NCBI GenBank assembly: GCA_025450135.1
Contig: JANWHZ010000038.1
Span: forward strand, 1-57,661
Origin: Candidatus Saccharimonadales bacterium
Lineage (GTDB): Bacteria; Patescibacteriota; Saccharimonadia; Saccharimonadales; UBA4665
Direction of reading: 5' to 3'
Length of the DNA stretch: 57,661 nucleotides
Part shown: positions 9,413-17,681 of the stretch, one piece after another
Position numbering within the stretch: the first letter of the stretch is position 1
Layout: the number at the start of each line of letters is the position of its first letter
Notes under the pieces: generated by a model
What the model was told of the DNA's origin: nothing
Seen by the model: the letters and a program-made list of their open reading frames with translations, nothing else
Databases searched by the model: none
Translations under genes and position numbers: made by a program

Positions 9413-10069
9413 CTAGTGGCTCACGGTTTCCATGTCGATATATGGCAGACCGAGGGTTTCGAGCAGGATCTGCCAAGTCTCAGCCAATGTACCGTCATTG
9501 GAAATTTCGTGGACAGTTACGCCCTCCTTCCGCTGCTCAGCAATCAATTCCTGGTAAAAGGCGTCTAGTTGCCTGTGCCGCTCGGCCGTAAGCTGGTGTG
9601 GCTTGAGACTTTCTTTACGTGTTACATACACGACTTCGGGCCGAATGAGCGGATCCCAGAACATGCGTTCCGCTGCAATCAGTTTATCTGTCTGATCCTT
9701 CGACAATATCGGACGCGAATAGGCGTAGGTGCTCCACCAGTATCGATCGAGTACGACATTGCCACCGGCCTGTAGTGTCGGGGCGATACGTGAAATGATT
9801 GAATCAACGTGTGCTGCAATGTGCATGAGCTGCAATGCTGGCTGCGTCACTTTGGATGTACTTGGCGCGCGTGTCACTTGGTTGCGGTGGAATCGATATA
9901 CCCATTCTCCTAATGTACCCTGATGTGATCCGGGAAAGAGGTCGGTGTACAGTGGTAAATTTGAAAAGAATTGCCCGTAGTAAGCAGCCACCAGCTTGAA
10001 TAGTGCGGTCTTGCCAGATCCATCGACGCCTTCTAAAACGACAAATCTTGGAGGTCTATTGTTGCTCAT
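9413..10069 (-). CDS. thymidylate kinase-like P-loop kinase, candidate partner of the adjacent hypermodification-type protein
   Basis: RFVVLEGVDGSGKTALFKLVAAYY (Walker A), NVVLDRYWWSTYAYSRP (DRY-type motif); 3 nt gap to 8444..9409. Confidence 0.82.
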   Translation of the reverse strand: MSNNRPPRFVVLEGVDGSGKTALFKLVAAYYGQFFSNLPLYTDLFPGSHQGTLGEWVYRFHRNQVTRAPSTSKVTQPALQLMHIAAHVDSIISRIAPTLQAGGNVVLDRYWWSTYAYSRPILSKDQTDKLIAAERMFWDPLIRPEVVYVTRKESLKPHQLTAERHRQLDAFYQELIAEQRKEGVTVHEISNDGTLAETWQILLETLGLPYIDMETVSH

Positions 10070-10131
10070 CTAGTAACTTCTCTCGATTACGTGCATTGTA
10101 CTGGTTCGCTTCTCTATGGACAAGGCGTTCC

Positions 10132-10845
10132 CTAGGGGACTGTTTTTAGTAGCGGGATAGCAGGCGGCAGCGCCCGTTTGTCGAGATAGGCCCGAGGCAG
10201 CATTAAGGCCGGCTCCCAGTTCTCGATCAATGCAGCGATATTGGTTCCACTTTGGTATTTGCCGCTGAAGCCACCATCGCGCCCTTCGCCGTAGGCGCCA
10301 AGAACGTCTCCGGTGTCGTGGAACATTATCTGGGCAATCCGCTCGCCCACCGGTAATACAACCGTCTCGCGTTGGTTCAGGTTGTAGATCTCGAGCGTTA
10401 GCCGGTTGATATACCCGGGATCGATCCAACCTGCGTCAAAACATACTGCAATACCATTGCGGCCCCATGTGGATCGGGCTTTGACTTCGCATGCGCCTGG
10501 TGGCAAAATGCCGAAGAATTCATGCGTGTGCCCAAGTATGCGTTCGCCTGGACGAAGAGGGATGATCGGGTGGTCCTTTGGGATGCCGTGCAGCAATGTC
10601 ACCCCGTTTTGTTTACACCACTCAGCATGCGGCATGGCTTTGAGCGGCGCACCGAAGTAGCGTCCGACGTCATCTTGGTCAAAGGGGTTGTATACCGGAT
10701 GGTCGTGAATGCGCTCAGTACGGTAATAATAATGACCGAGCGTCACATCTAAGCTAGCTTGGCTGACGTGCTTTGTATTGAACGGTATGCACATGATGTG
10801 CCCGTTATCTACTGCGTCCAAAATCTGCGTATTACTGTAGACCAT
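10132..10845 (-). CDS. dcd: dCTP deaminase / dUTPase superfamily
   Basis: VKARSTWGRNGIAVCFDAGWIDPGYINRLTLEIYNLNQRETVVLPVGERIAQIMFHDTGDV...GKYQSGTN; start at MVYSNTQIL preferred over 10872. Confidence 0.88.
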   Translation of the reverse strand: MVYSNTQILDAVDNGHIMCIPFNTKHVSQASLDVTLGHYYYRTERIHDHPVYNPFDQDDVGRYFGAPLKAMPHAEWCKQNGVTLLHGIPKDHPIIPLRPGERILGHTHEFFGILPPGACEVKARSTWGRNGIAVCFDAGWIDPGYINRLTLEIYNLNQRETVVLPVGERIAQIMFHDTGDVLGAYGEGRDGGFSGKYQSGTNIAALIENWEPALMLPRAYLDKRALPPAIPLLKTVP

Positions 10846-10964
10846 CTCTCCTCCGGCTGCGCATTTTTCCATAGGCGCACCGCTAATTCAAGTGTAAAAA
10901 GTACTACCATATAGCGGTGTTGCGGCAGCCTTTTTCCTCTATAATTTCCGCTAATGAGGCCTGT

Positions 10965-11978
10965 ATGGAAGACGTAACGGTCAGGCGTGTACTTCAAAAG
11001 TACGGATTAGAGGTGTTTCAGCTGTACCCACTGCAAAAGGGCTATCGTAACGAGTCGCACCCTGTGCGTCTCGAAGGCGGGCGGCTGGTCAACCTTATTT
11101 TGTATAAGCACGAGCCGGGAGTCGTTGAACTAATCCGCCGCACTAATTCAATTGGTGAGTTTCTAGTTACTGCTGGCTTCCCTGCGCGGTCACCGGTTGA
11201 TGGGCGCATTATGAAAGTGTCAGCGGCTAGGCTCTCGCGGTACGCTGGTATATATCACTATCTACCTGGACAGACGATCCCGTGGGAGGCGTATACCCAA
11301 GAGCATATTAAGCTACTAGGCAAAACAATGGCAGGGCTGCACTCTGCATTGCGTATCTACGATGGCGTAGAGTTGCCCCAAGTCGCGGTGGAGTATAGTC
11401 ACATCGTGCGTTGCATGCAGCGTTACTTTGCCAGTAGTCAAGTTAACAGTGCGGTGACTACTAAACTGGAAGTTCGGGTTGCTCCTGCTATATTTTCACG
11501 GCTATTGCCCATACTTAAGAGATGCGAAACGCTGGCAGGCCAACAAGCGCTACATATGGACTTCGTACGAGGTAATATTTTGTTTTCGGATGACGAACCG
11601 TTAGTAGTTACTGGAGTTCTCGATTTTGAAAAGGCAGCCTATGGGCATCCACTGTTTGATGTGGCACGGACGCTTGCCTTTTTACTAGTTGATTGCAAAT
11701 ATAAGCCAGCAGATAAAGTTAGGAAATACTTTGTGGCGTCGGGTTACCAGAAGCGTGGCAAGCGAAGATTAGAGCATGTGGTAGTACTTAGAAATAATCG
11801 ACGGGTTGCACTGCTAGAGGAGCTGCTCGATCTGTTTCTGCTATATGATTTCTACAAATTCTTGCGCCACAATCCCTATGAGGCATTATCCCAAAACGAG
11901 CACTACGTACGAACGCGTAGTCTGCTGCTTAGGCGTGGCGTAATAACTACTACGCCCATCGGTAGCTCGCTAGCCTAA
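10965..11978 (+). CDS. APH/choline kinase-like phosphotransferase
   Basis: LHMDFVRGNILFSDDEPLVVTGVLDFEKAAYGHPLFDVARTLAFLL (Brenner-type HxDxxxxN and D-F-E motifs of APH family). Confidence 0.85.
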   Translation: MEDVTVRRVLQKYGLEVFQLYPLQKGYRNESHPVRLEGGRLVNLILYKHEPGVVELIRRTNSIGEFLVTAGFPARSPVDGRIMKVSAARLSRYAGIYHYLPGQTIPWEAYTQEHIKLLGKTMAGLHSALRIYDGVELPQVAVEYSHIVRCMQRYFASSQVNSAVTTKLEVRVAPAIFSRLLPILKRCETLAGQQALHMDFVRGNILFSDDEPLVVTGVLDFEKAAYGHPLFDVARTLAFLLVDCKYKPADKVRKYFVASGYQKRGKRRLEHVVVLRNNRRVALLEELLDLFLLYDFYKFLRHNPYEALSQNEHYVRTRSLLLRRGVITTTPIGSSLA

Positions 11979-12019
11979 AGGTTGCTACAATAAAACCATA
12001 CTGTGGAGGAGTAACAGCT

Positions 12020-12577
12020 ATGGCGGCCGGTTGGAAAAAACGGTTTGTGTCGCAGAGCGATCTATTAACGCTGAGTGAACAACTCAAGGAAAGAAATAAG
12101 AAGGTGGTCTTTACGGCTGGTTCTTGGGACTTGCTGCATGTCGGCCAAGTGCGGTATCTTGAAATCGCTAAAACATATGGCGATGTCTTGGTTGTCGGAA
12201 TCAGTAGTAATGAGGCTATCAAACGCGTGAAAGGTCCGAATAAACCTATCCTCGACGAACGTGTCAGAGCAGAGGTCATCTCCTCACTTCGAGCAGTCGA
12301 CTTTGTCACGATGTTGCCCGAGCCGAGCTGTGTGCCGACATTGGGCTTATTAAGGCCTGACGTATATATCATTCCCGAGGAGGAGTGGGCCAGTGATTAC
12401 AAGAACTCCAAGGAATACAAGACAGTAACTAAATATGGTGGCGAGGTCATGGTGCTGCAGCGTCAATCTACACTGATTTCGACTAGCAAAATTGTTCAGC
12501 GCGCGATAGGTGGCCATCTGGGTGAAGTATTCAAAGAGTTTGTTGAGCTCCGCAAGACACCATTAAGGGATAAGTAG
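12020..12577 (+). CDS. cytidylyltransferase-family nucleotidyltransferase (RfaE2/TagD-like)
   Basis: VVFTAGSWDLLHVGQVRYLEIAKTYGDVLVVGISSNEAIKRVKGPNKPILDERVRAEVISSLRAVDFV; variant of the GxFDxxHxGH motif and ISTSKI motif. Confidence 0.88.
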   Translation: MAAGWKKRFVSQSDLLTLSEQLKERNKKVVFTAGSWDLLHVGQVRYLEIAKTYGDVLVVGISSNEAIKRVKGPNKPILDERVRAEVISSLRAVDFVTMLPEPSCVPTLGLLRPDVYIIPEEEWASDYKNSKEYKTVTKYGGEVMVLQRQSTLISTSKIVQRAIGGHLGEVFKEFVELRKTPLRDK

Positions 12578-13548
12578 TGAATCTCAGCCCTGACGAGCAG
12601 AAGCAGCAAGAGTATTACCGCGATGCGCGGACCTCAGGGTATTACGATCAGATTTGGCAAACTGTTGGTAAGTGTGTGTTTTGTGACATGCGCGATAAAT
12701 ATATTTTCTATGAGGAGAATGGTATCGTCATGACGGTACCGCTGTATGCCTATATTGACGGCAATATCATGATCATTCCACACCGGCACGTGCGATCAGT
12801 GAAAGAATTGACGCCCAGCGAGTGGGAAACGATGCGTAAAATGATGTACCTTGCCAAGAAATTGGTGCGCAAGGTTCATGGCCTAAAGGGCATGCAGATA
12901 ATCCAGAAAGATGGCAGCGAAGCACAAAGTACCGTGGAACACTTGCATTTTCACTGTATTCCTTTTGACGCGCCAGATCTTAGTATTTGGAACTATCGCA
13001 AACTGAAGTACACGCCACTTGAGAATGCGGCTTTATATAAGGCTGAATCGTCAGAAATTGAAAAATTGGGTGGAAAGTTTGATGAAAAGTACGCCGAACA
13101 ATTGCCAGCTAGCCAGAATAAAAAGGAACTGTACCGTGCGGCGTTTATGCAAGCGTTCATGAACAAGAAAGCATCTGCCGCCAAGAAGACGGCTCAAGTT
13201 GGTGCATCTATCATCGCCGGGGGCCGAATCATCTCGAAGTGTAATGCCAGCCTCACCGAAGATCCAATAGAAGTTGAAAAAGATAATGGCTGGGCAAGCC
13301 CTCCCACCGTTTCACATGCTGAGGAGCGAGTGATTGGGCAAGCAGCCAAGGAAGGATTACAGCTGCAAGGTGTAACGATGATTGTTACGATGTCACCATG
13401 CATGGCGTGTTCACGGCTCATTGCGAACGCTGGTATTAAAGAGCTCCACTACGTCGACGAATGGTGGGACCATGATGCGATCGAGTTTCTTAAAAAGCAG
13501 GGAGTGAAAGTGGTGAAAGTTCCCTATAAGAGAAGTGGGAAGACGTGA
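12577..13548 (+). CDS. HIT-domain / (d)CMP-type deaminase fusion protein
   Basis: HIT: CVFCDMRDKYIFYEENGIVMTVPLYAYIDGNIMIIPHRHVRSVKELT...EHLHFHCIPF; deaminase: SHAEERVIGQAAKEG...VTMSPCMACSRLIANAGIKELHYVDEW (HAE + PCxxC). GTG start overlaps the previous TAG stop by 1 nt. Confidence 0.88.
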   Translation: MNLSPDEQKQQEYYRDARTSGYYDQIWQTVGKCVFCDMRDKYIFYEENGIVMTVPLYAYIDGNIMIIPHRHVRSVKELTPSEWETMRKMMYLAKKLVRKVHGLKGMQIIQKDGSEAQSTVEHLHFHCIPFDAPDLSIWNYRKLKYTPLENAALYKAESSEIEKLGGKFDEKYAEQLPASQNKKELYRAAFMQAFMNKKASAAKKTAQVGASIIAGGRIISKCNASLTEDPIEVEKDNGWASPPTVSHAEERVIGQAAKEGLQLQGVTMIVTMSPCMACSRLIANAGIKELHYVDEWWDHDAIEFLKKQGVKVVKVPYKRSGKT

Positions 13549-14357
13549 TGGCGCATCCCGAATACCAATATTTACGATTGATGGCCGAAATTATTAAAGA
13601 CGGTAAGACAAAGCAAACGCGCGGAATACATCCAATTAAAACAATTTTTGGCTCGCAATTACGCTTTGATATGCGCTATGGCTTTCCGCTGTTAACCACT
13701 AAAAGAATGCCCTTTAAGATTCTACTCCATGAACTCTTATGGTTTGTCTCTGGCAGCTCTGAGGTGGCATATCTGCATGAGCATGGCATTCATTATTGGG
13801 ATGGGTTTTTGAATGGCAAAACTGACCTTGGCCGAGTATATGGGGTTCAGTGGCGACATTGGAAACGGCCGGATGGTAGCGAGTTTGACCAACTGCAGTG
13901 GGCTATCGACGAGATCAAAAATCATCCGAATTCCAAGGCTATTTTAGTAAGCGCGTGGAATGCCGGCGAGCTAAAAGAAATGCGGCTGCCGCCGTGCCAC
14001 ACGATGTTCCAATTTGACGTGACTAAAGGTAAGCTGCGGATGATGCTTTACCAACGCTCCTGGGATGTTTTTCTGGGCGGGCCTTTCAACATCGCACAAT
14101 ATGCCATGCTGCTGCTGATGGTAGCGCACGTAACTGGTCTTGAAGCTCGTGAACTGATAATCTCTGTCGGCGATACACACTTATACACCAACCATATAGA
14201 GCCAGCTAAAGAGCAGCTACGACGCAAGCCTTACCCCTTCCCTACCCTCAAAATAATTGGCGACGTAAAGAGTATCGATGACTTCAAAGAGGATAATTTC
14301 GTCCTAGAAGATTATCAGTATCATCCTCATATTAAAGCTGATCTTGTTATTGTTTAA
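13545..14357 (+). CDS. thyA: thymidylate synthase family protein (ThyA or dUMP hydroxymethylase)
   Basis: IFGSQLRFDMRYGFPLLTTKRMPFKILLHELLWFVSGSSEVAYLHEHGIHYWDG...LPPCHTMFQF...LYQRSWDVFLGGPFNIAQYA...GDTHLYTNH: catalytic Cys, substrate Asn and HxY motifs conserved; glycine loop divergent (QTRGIHPI). Confidence 0.92.
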   Translation: MMAHPEYQYLRLMAEIIKDGKTKQTRGIHPIKTIFGSQLRFDMRYGFPLLTTKRMPFKILLHELLWFVSGSSEVAYLHEHGIHYWDGFLNGKTDLGRVYGVQWRHWKRPDGSEFDQLQWAIDEIKNHPNSKAILVSAWNAGELKEMRLPPCHTMFQFDVTKGKLRMMLYQRSWDVFLGGPFNIAQYAMLLLMVAHVTGLEARELIISVGDTHLYTNHIEPAKEQLRRKPYPFPTLKIIGDVKSIDDFKEDNFVLEDYQYHPHIKADLVIV

Positions 14358-15513
14358 GCTGCTGATATATCGCAAGATGTTCTTTGCACATGCGCTCGGC
14401 GGTAAAACGAGCTTCAAACATAGCGCGACATGCACTACGATTAAATGTATTGAGCTTCGTCAGCGCTTGGCTGAGCCTATCGCTGGTGGCAGCTTCATCC
14501 AGCTGACCGGTGCCTAAGATCTGTTTCTGTACGACACACCCGATTCCATCGCTCGTTATGAGCTCGGGTATAGCACCGGAGTCTAACCCTATAACTGGTG
14601 TCCCACTCGCGAGTGCTTCAATAACTACCATGCCGAAAGGTTCGTCGAAGGTTGAAGGGACAACTAGCGCCTGAGCATTTCCTAAAAACTCCTGGCGCTT
14701 TCTTGCAGGTACGAAGCCGGCGTCAATAATATACTTCCCAAAGTGTGGCTTGATTCGTTCCTCCCAATAGGCATCCTTACCGCTACCGGCGTAATGTTTG
14801 CCAGCTATTTTAAGTGTCAGCGGTTCAGTCGGGTGTACCTGATTATATGATTTGACTGCCGAGATCGCTAGGTGAACACCTTTTGGCTCGATGATGCGGC
14901 CCAAATACGCGATGTAACTGTTAGTGGGTGTGGCAACAGGTTCTAGCTCGTGTTCGGGTAGGCCATGATAGATGTTTCCTACCCAATTTGTTTTTGTCGG
15001 CATGCCGCTGCGCTGTGCGTACGACAAAGAAATCCAAGGTAGATCAGTATATTTGGGAAAATTGTTCTTATATTTAACAAGGAAGTTAAACGGGTCATGA
15101 TGAGTAAATACGACCGGTTTAGTGCATAGCTTAGCAAACGGCAGAGCGATTTCCTCCTCGTTGGTGTACATATGTACTATGTCAAGCTCGTTCGCATTCG
15201 CCATGTCATACGCATTGGCGATAAGCTCGGCCTGCACCTGTCGAGCTAGAGTGATAAATGTGAACGGGTGTTTTTTCAAAAGATCAGTGTAGGTGTCGCC
15301 ACGTCCGGCAAGCTCTTGCTCAAAATAAGTTAGGTCGGCTGTGATATTGTGCGCTTTCGTATCGACGGGACCTGGTGTAAACAGAGTCACGTTGGCGCCG
15401 AGCGCCTGAAGGCCGTCCGCCAGTTGCAGTGCTAGCGCGGCAGGCGAAAATATCACCTGTGGCAAGATGTCACGGTGCATAAAGATATGCGGAATAACGA
15501 TACCAATACGCAC
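14347..15513 (-). CDS. family 4-type glycosyltransferase
   Basis: MRIGIVIPHIFMHRDILPQVIFSPAALALQLADGLQALGANVTLFTPG...YLGRIIEPKGVHLAI...EPFGMVVIEALASGTPVIGLDSGAIPELI. Confidence 0.92.
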   Translation of the reverse strand: MRIGIVIPHIFMHRDILPQVIFSPAALALQLADGLQALGANVTLFTPGPVDTKAHNITADLTYFEQELAGRGDTYTDLLKKHPFTFITLARQVQAELIANAYDMANANELDIVHMYTNEEEIALPFAKLCTKPVVFTHHDPFNFLVKYKNNFPKYTDLPWISLSYAQRSGMPTKTNWVGNIYHGLPEHELEPVATPTNSYIAYLGRIIEPKGVHLAISAVKSYNQVHPTEPLTLKIAGKHYAGSGKDAYWEERIKPHFGKYIIDAGFVPARKRQEFLGNAQALVVPSTFDEPFGMVVIEALASGTPVIGLDSGAIPELITSDGIGCVVQKQILGTGQLDEAATSDRLSQALTKLNTFNRSACRAMFEARFTAERMCKEHLAIYQQLKQ

Positions 15514-15532
15514 AGGTCGATGAGCCGCTAGA

Positions 15533-15640
15533 TTATTCTTCGTTTTCTTCGCTTTTTTCGTCGAGGAAGCTTAAGTCAAGTTCTTCGTCGGCGCCCATAT
15601 CATCATCGTAATAGCCGTCAGCTTGTGTATTATCAGCCAT
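15533..15640 (-). CDS. 35-aa highly acidic small protein
   Basis: MADNTQADGYYDDDMGADEELDLSFLDEKSEENEE*; preceded on the minus strand by purine-rich AAGAGGGACAGC; below the length cutoff of the supplied ORF track. Confidence 0.55.
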   Translation of the reverse strand: MADNTQADGYYDDDMGADEELDLSFLDEKSEENEE

Positions 15641-15699
15641 GCTGTCCCTCTTGTTAGTGTGCCTCAATTATGGCTTGCAAGTAGAGGGTTTGTAAAGTG

Positions 15700-15729
15700 A
15701 AAAGAGCTTCAGCTGGTTGAAGCTCTTTT
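15700..15729 (-). terminator. terminator downstream of rplA
   Basis: AAAAGAGCTTCA (15700-15711), GCTGGT, TGAAGCTCTTTT (15718-15729): perfect 12-bp stem. Confidence 0.85.
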
Positions 15730-15753
15730 GCAAGAGTGCGGAAGCTCAAATGC

Positions 15754-16683
15754 TTATAGTTCGCTAATGGCGACCGTAATGCTCGGACCCATCGTAGTCG
15801 ACAAGTGCACGGCCTTCATGTAGCCGCTCTTCACGCTAGCCGGCTTGTTTGACTTAATAGACGTCATGACGGCAGTTAAGTTTTGCATGAGCTTATCAGC
15901 CCCGAACGAAACCTTACCGATACCTAAGTGTACAATGCCGGTGCTATCGACTCGATATTCTACACGTCCAGCTTTAGCTTCAGCGACGGCTTTGTCGATA
16001 TCCATAGTAACGGTGCCGCTCTTCGGGTTTGGCATAAGGCCACGTGGACCGAGCAGGCGGGCGTATTTACCAAGTTTAGGCATATTTGCTGGCGTAGCAA
16101 TCAGGATATCAAAATTGATCGTGCCCTTTTCTAGCTCATTCGTTATAGTAGCGACGCCGCTCAAATCAGCGCCTGCGACTTTTTCGTCGGCCAAGACAGC
16201 CACTCGGACTGGCTTACCCGTACCAGCTGGCAGAACCAGGTTGTCGCGGATGTTTTGATCGGCAACTTTGGGATCAACATTTAGATTAACGTGCAGCTCT
16301 ACTGTTGCGTCAAACTTCACAGGGCTAGTGCTAGTAACAAGAACCAGCGCGTCCTCAGGCTTGTACACTTTCCCTTTTTCAACTTTTGCTGCAGCATCGC
16401 GGAATTTCTTACTCTGACGTTCCAGATGAGTACGCGTAGGCCGGGCAGTTTGCGTTGGTTTGTCATCGGTATCTGACTCGGCCTTGATGCGCTTACGCTC
16501 CTCCTTGGCCTCTTTCTCCGCACCTTCGCGGAGCGACTTAGCACTACGCTTACCGGCCTTTGATGTAGCCTTCTCTTCCTTGACTTCGACAGTCTCTGCC
16601 GGCATTGTTTCGGCTTCGGCAACCGCTTCAACCAATTGCTCAGCTTCTGCAGCCTCAACGTCTTGCTTCTTCCTGCTAGCCAT
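15754..16683 (-). CDS. rplA: 50S ribosomal protein L1 with charged N-terminal extension
   Basis: Core: KKFRDAAAKVEKGKVYKPEDALVLV...PAGTGKPVRVAVLADEK...LLGPRGLMPNPKSGTVT; ~85-aa K/E/A-rich N-terminal tail; start MASRKK preferred. Confidence 0.95.
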   Translation of the reverse strand: MASRKKQDVEAAEAEQLVEAVAEAETMPAETVEVKEEKATSKAGKRSAKSLREGAEKEAKEERKRIKAESDTDDKPTQTARPTRTHLERQSKKFRDAAAKVEKGKVYKPEDALVLVTSTSPVKFDATVELHVNLNVDPKVADQNIRDNLVLPAGTGKPVRVAVLADEKVAGADLSGVATITNELEKGTINFDILIATPANMPKLGKYARLLGPRGLMPNPKSGTVTMDIDKAVAEAKAGRVEYRVDSTGIVHLGIGKVSFGADKLMQNLTAVMTSIKSNKPASVKSGYMKAVHLSTTMGPSITVAISEL

Positions 16684-16733
16684 ATATCTCCTTCGTGGTG
16701 CAATCGCCTGCATAGGCTCCCACAAAAATTAAG

Positions 16734-17162
16734 TTAGTCTGCGACTTCAACGCCCATGCTGCGGGCAGTGCCTGCTACCATCTTTTTGACGGCTTCGACG
16801 TTGTCAGTGTTCATGTCAGCTGCCTTATCTTCTGCAATTTTAGTCAGCTGCGCTTGTGTCAGTTTCTTGCTTACCTTCTCAGTATTCGGGCGACCCGAGC
16901 CCTTATCTACACCAAGTGCTTGGCGGATGCGGTCGTCGGTTGGCAAACCCACTACCGTAAAGTCCATGGTACGGTCTTCGTATACAGTAATATGAGCCGT
17001 AACTGTCTGACCCATCATGTCTTTCGTCTTCTCATTGAAGCCGTTAATAAAGTCCATCATATTCACGCCGTACTGGCCGAGTGTGCTACCAACAGGTGGC
17101 GCAGCAGTTGCGCGTCCGCCGAGGATTTTCATTTTGAGTTGTGCTTTGACAGCTTTTGCCAT
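16734..17162 (-). CDS. rplK: 50S ribosomal protein L11
   Basis: MAKAVKAQLKMKILGGRATAAPPVGSTLGQYGVNMMDFINGFNEKT...; start MAKAVK preferred. Confidence 0.97.
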   Translation of the reverse strand: MAKAVKAQLKMKILGGRATAAPPVGSTLGQYGVNMMDFINGFNEKTKDMMGQTVTAHITVYEDRTMDFTVVGLPTDDRIRQALGVDKGSGRPNTEKVSKKLTQAQLTKIAEDKAADMNTDNVEAVKKMVAGTARSMGVEVAD

Positions 17163-17364
17163 CGAGATATTCTCCTTGTAACGAACTGGCAATTAGAAGC
17201 TTTGCCTAGTTCTCCTACCTTTAAGTAGTGCGTAACAGATGTATTTTACACCATTATGCCTGTTTCGACAACAATCTGCGATCTTGCGAGCTACAGGTCT
17301 ATATCGAGATTCTCAGACCGTTTTTGTGGCAGTCTAAATGCCTGGCGACAAGCTCAAGCGCTTC

Positions 17365-17676
17365 TTATGATTCTGGGTCTGTACCTTGATCTGCTCTGAG
17401 CGCCGGATTCTCTGCCCAGTCAGTGAGAGCTAGTACTTCAGCGGTTCCGGCAACGGTAAGACCGTAGGGCCACGTGTCTCGGCTTATGGTACTTGCGAGT
17501 CCAGTCGTGCCATGGGGGACAAGTCCATGTGCTTCTAATAGGCTGGCGGCTGCAGGTCCATACAATTCTAATAATGCTAAGACTCCGCCGCCAATCATAA
17601 GCCAGCGACCAGTTTGTGATAAACCTTCACTGTTTGGTGACGCTGGAAATTGATTGTGTGAAGAGCTGTTACTCAC
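17365..17676 (-). CDS. hypothetical small protein between nusG and rplK
   Basis: 103 aa ORF, moderately hydrophobic centre; no family recognised. Confidence 0.5.
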   Translation of the reverse strand: MSNSSSHNQFPASPNSEGLSQTGRWLMIGGGVLALLELYGPAAASLLEAHGLVPHGTTGLASTISRDTWPYGLTVAGTAEVLALTDWAENPALRADQGTDPES

Positions 17677-17681
17677 AAGTG

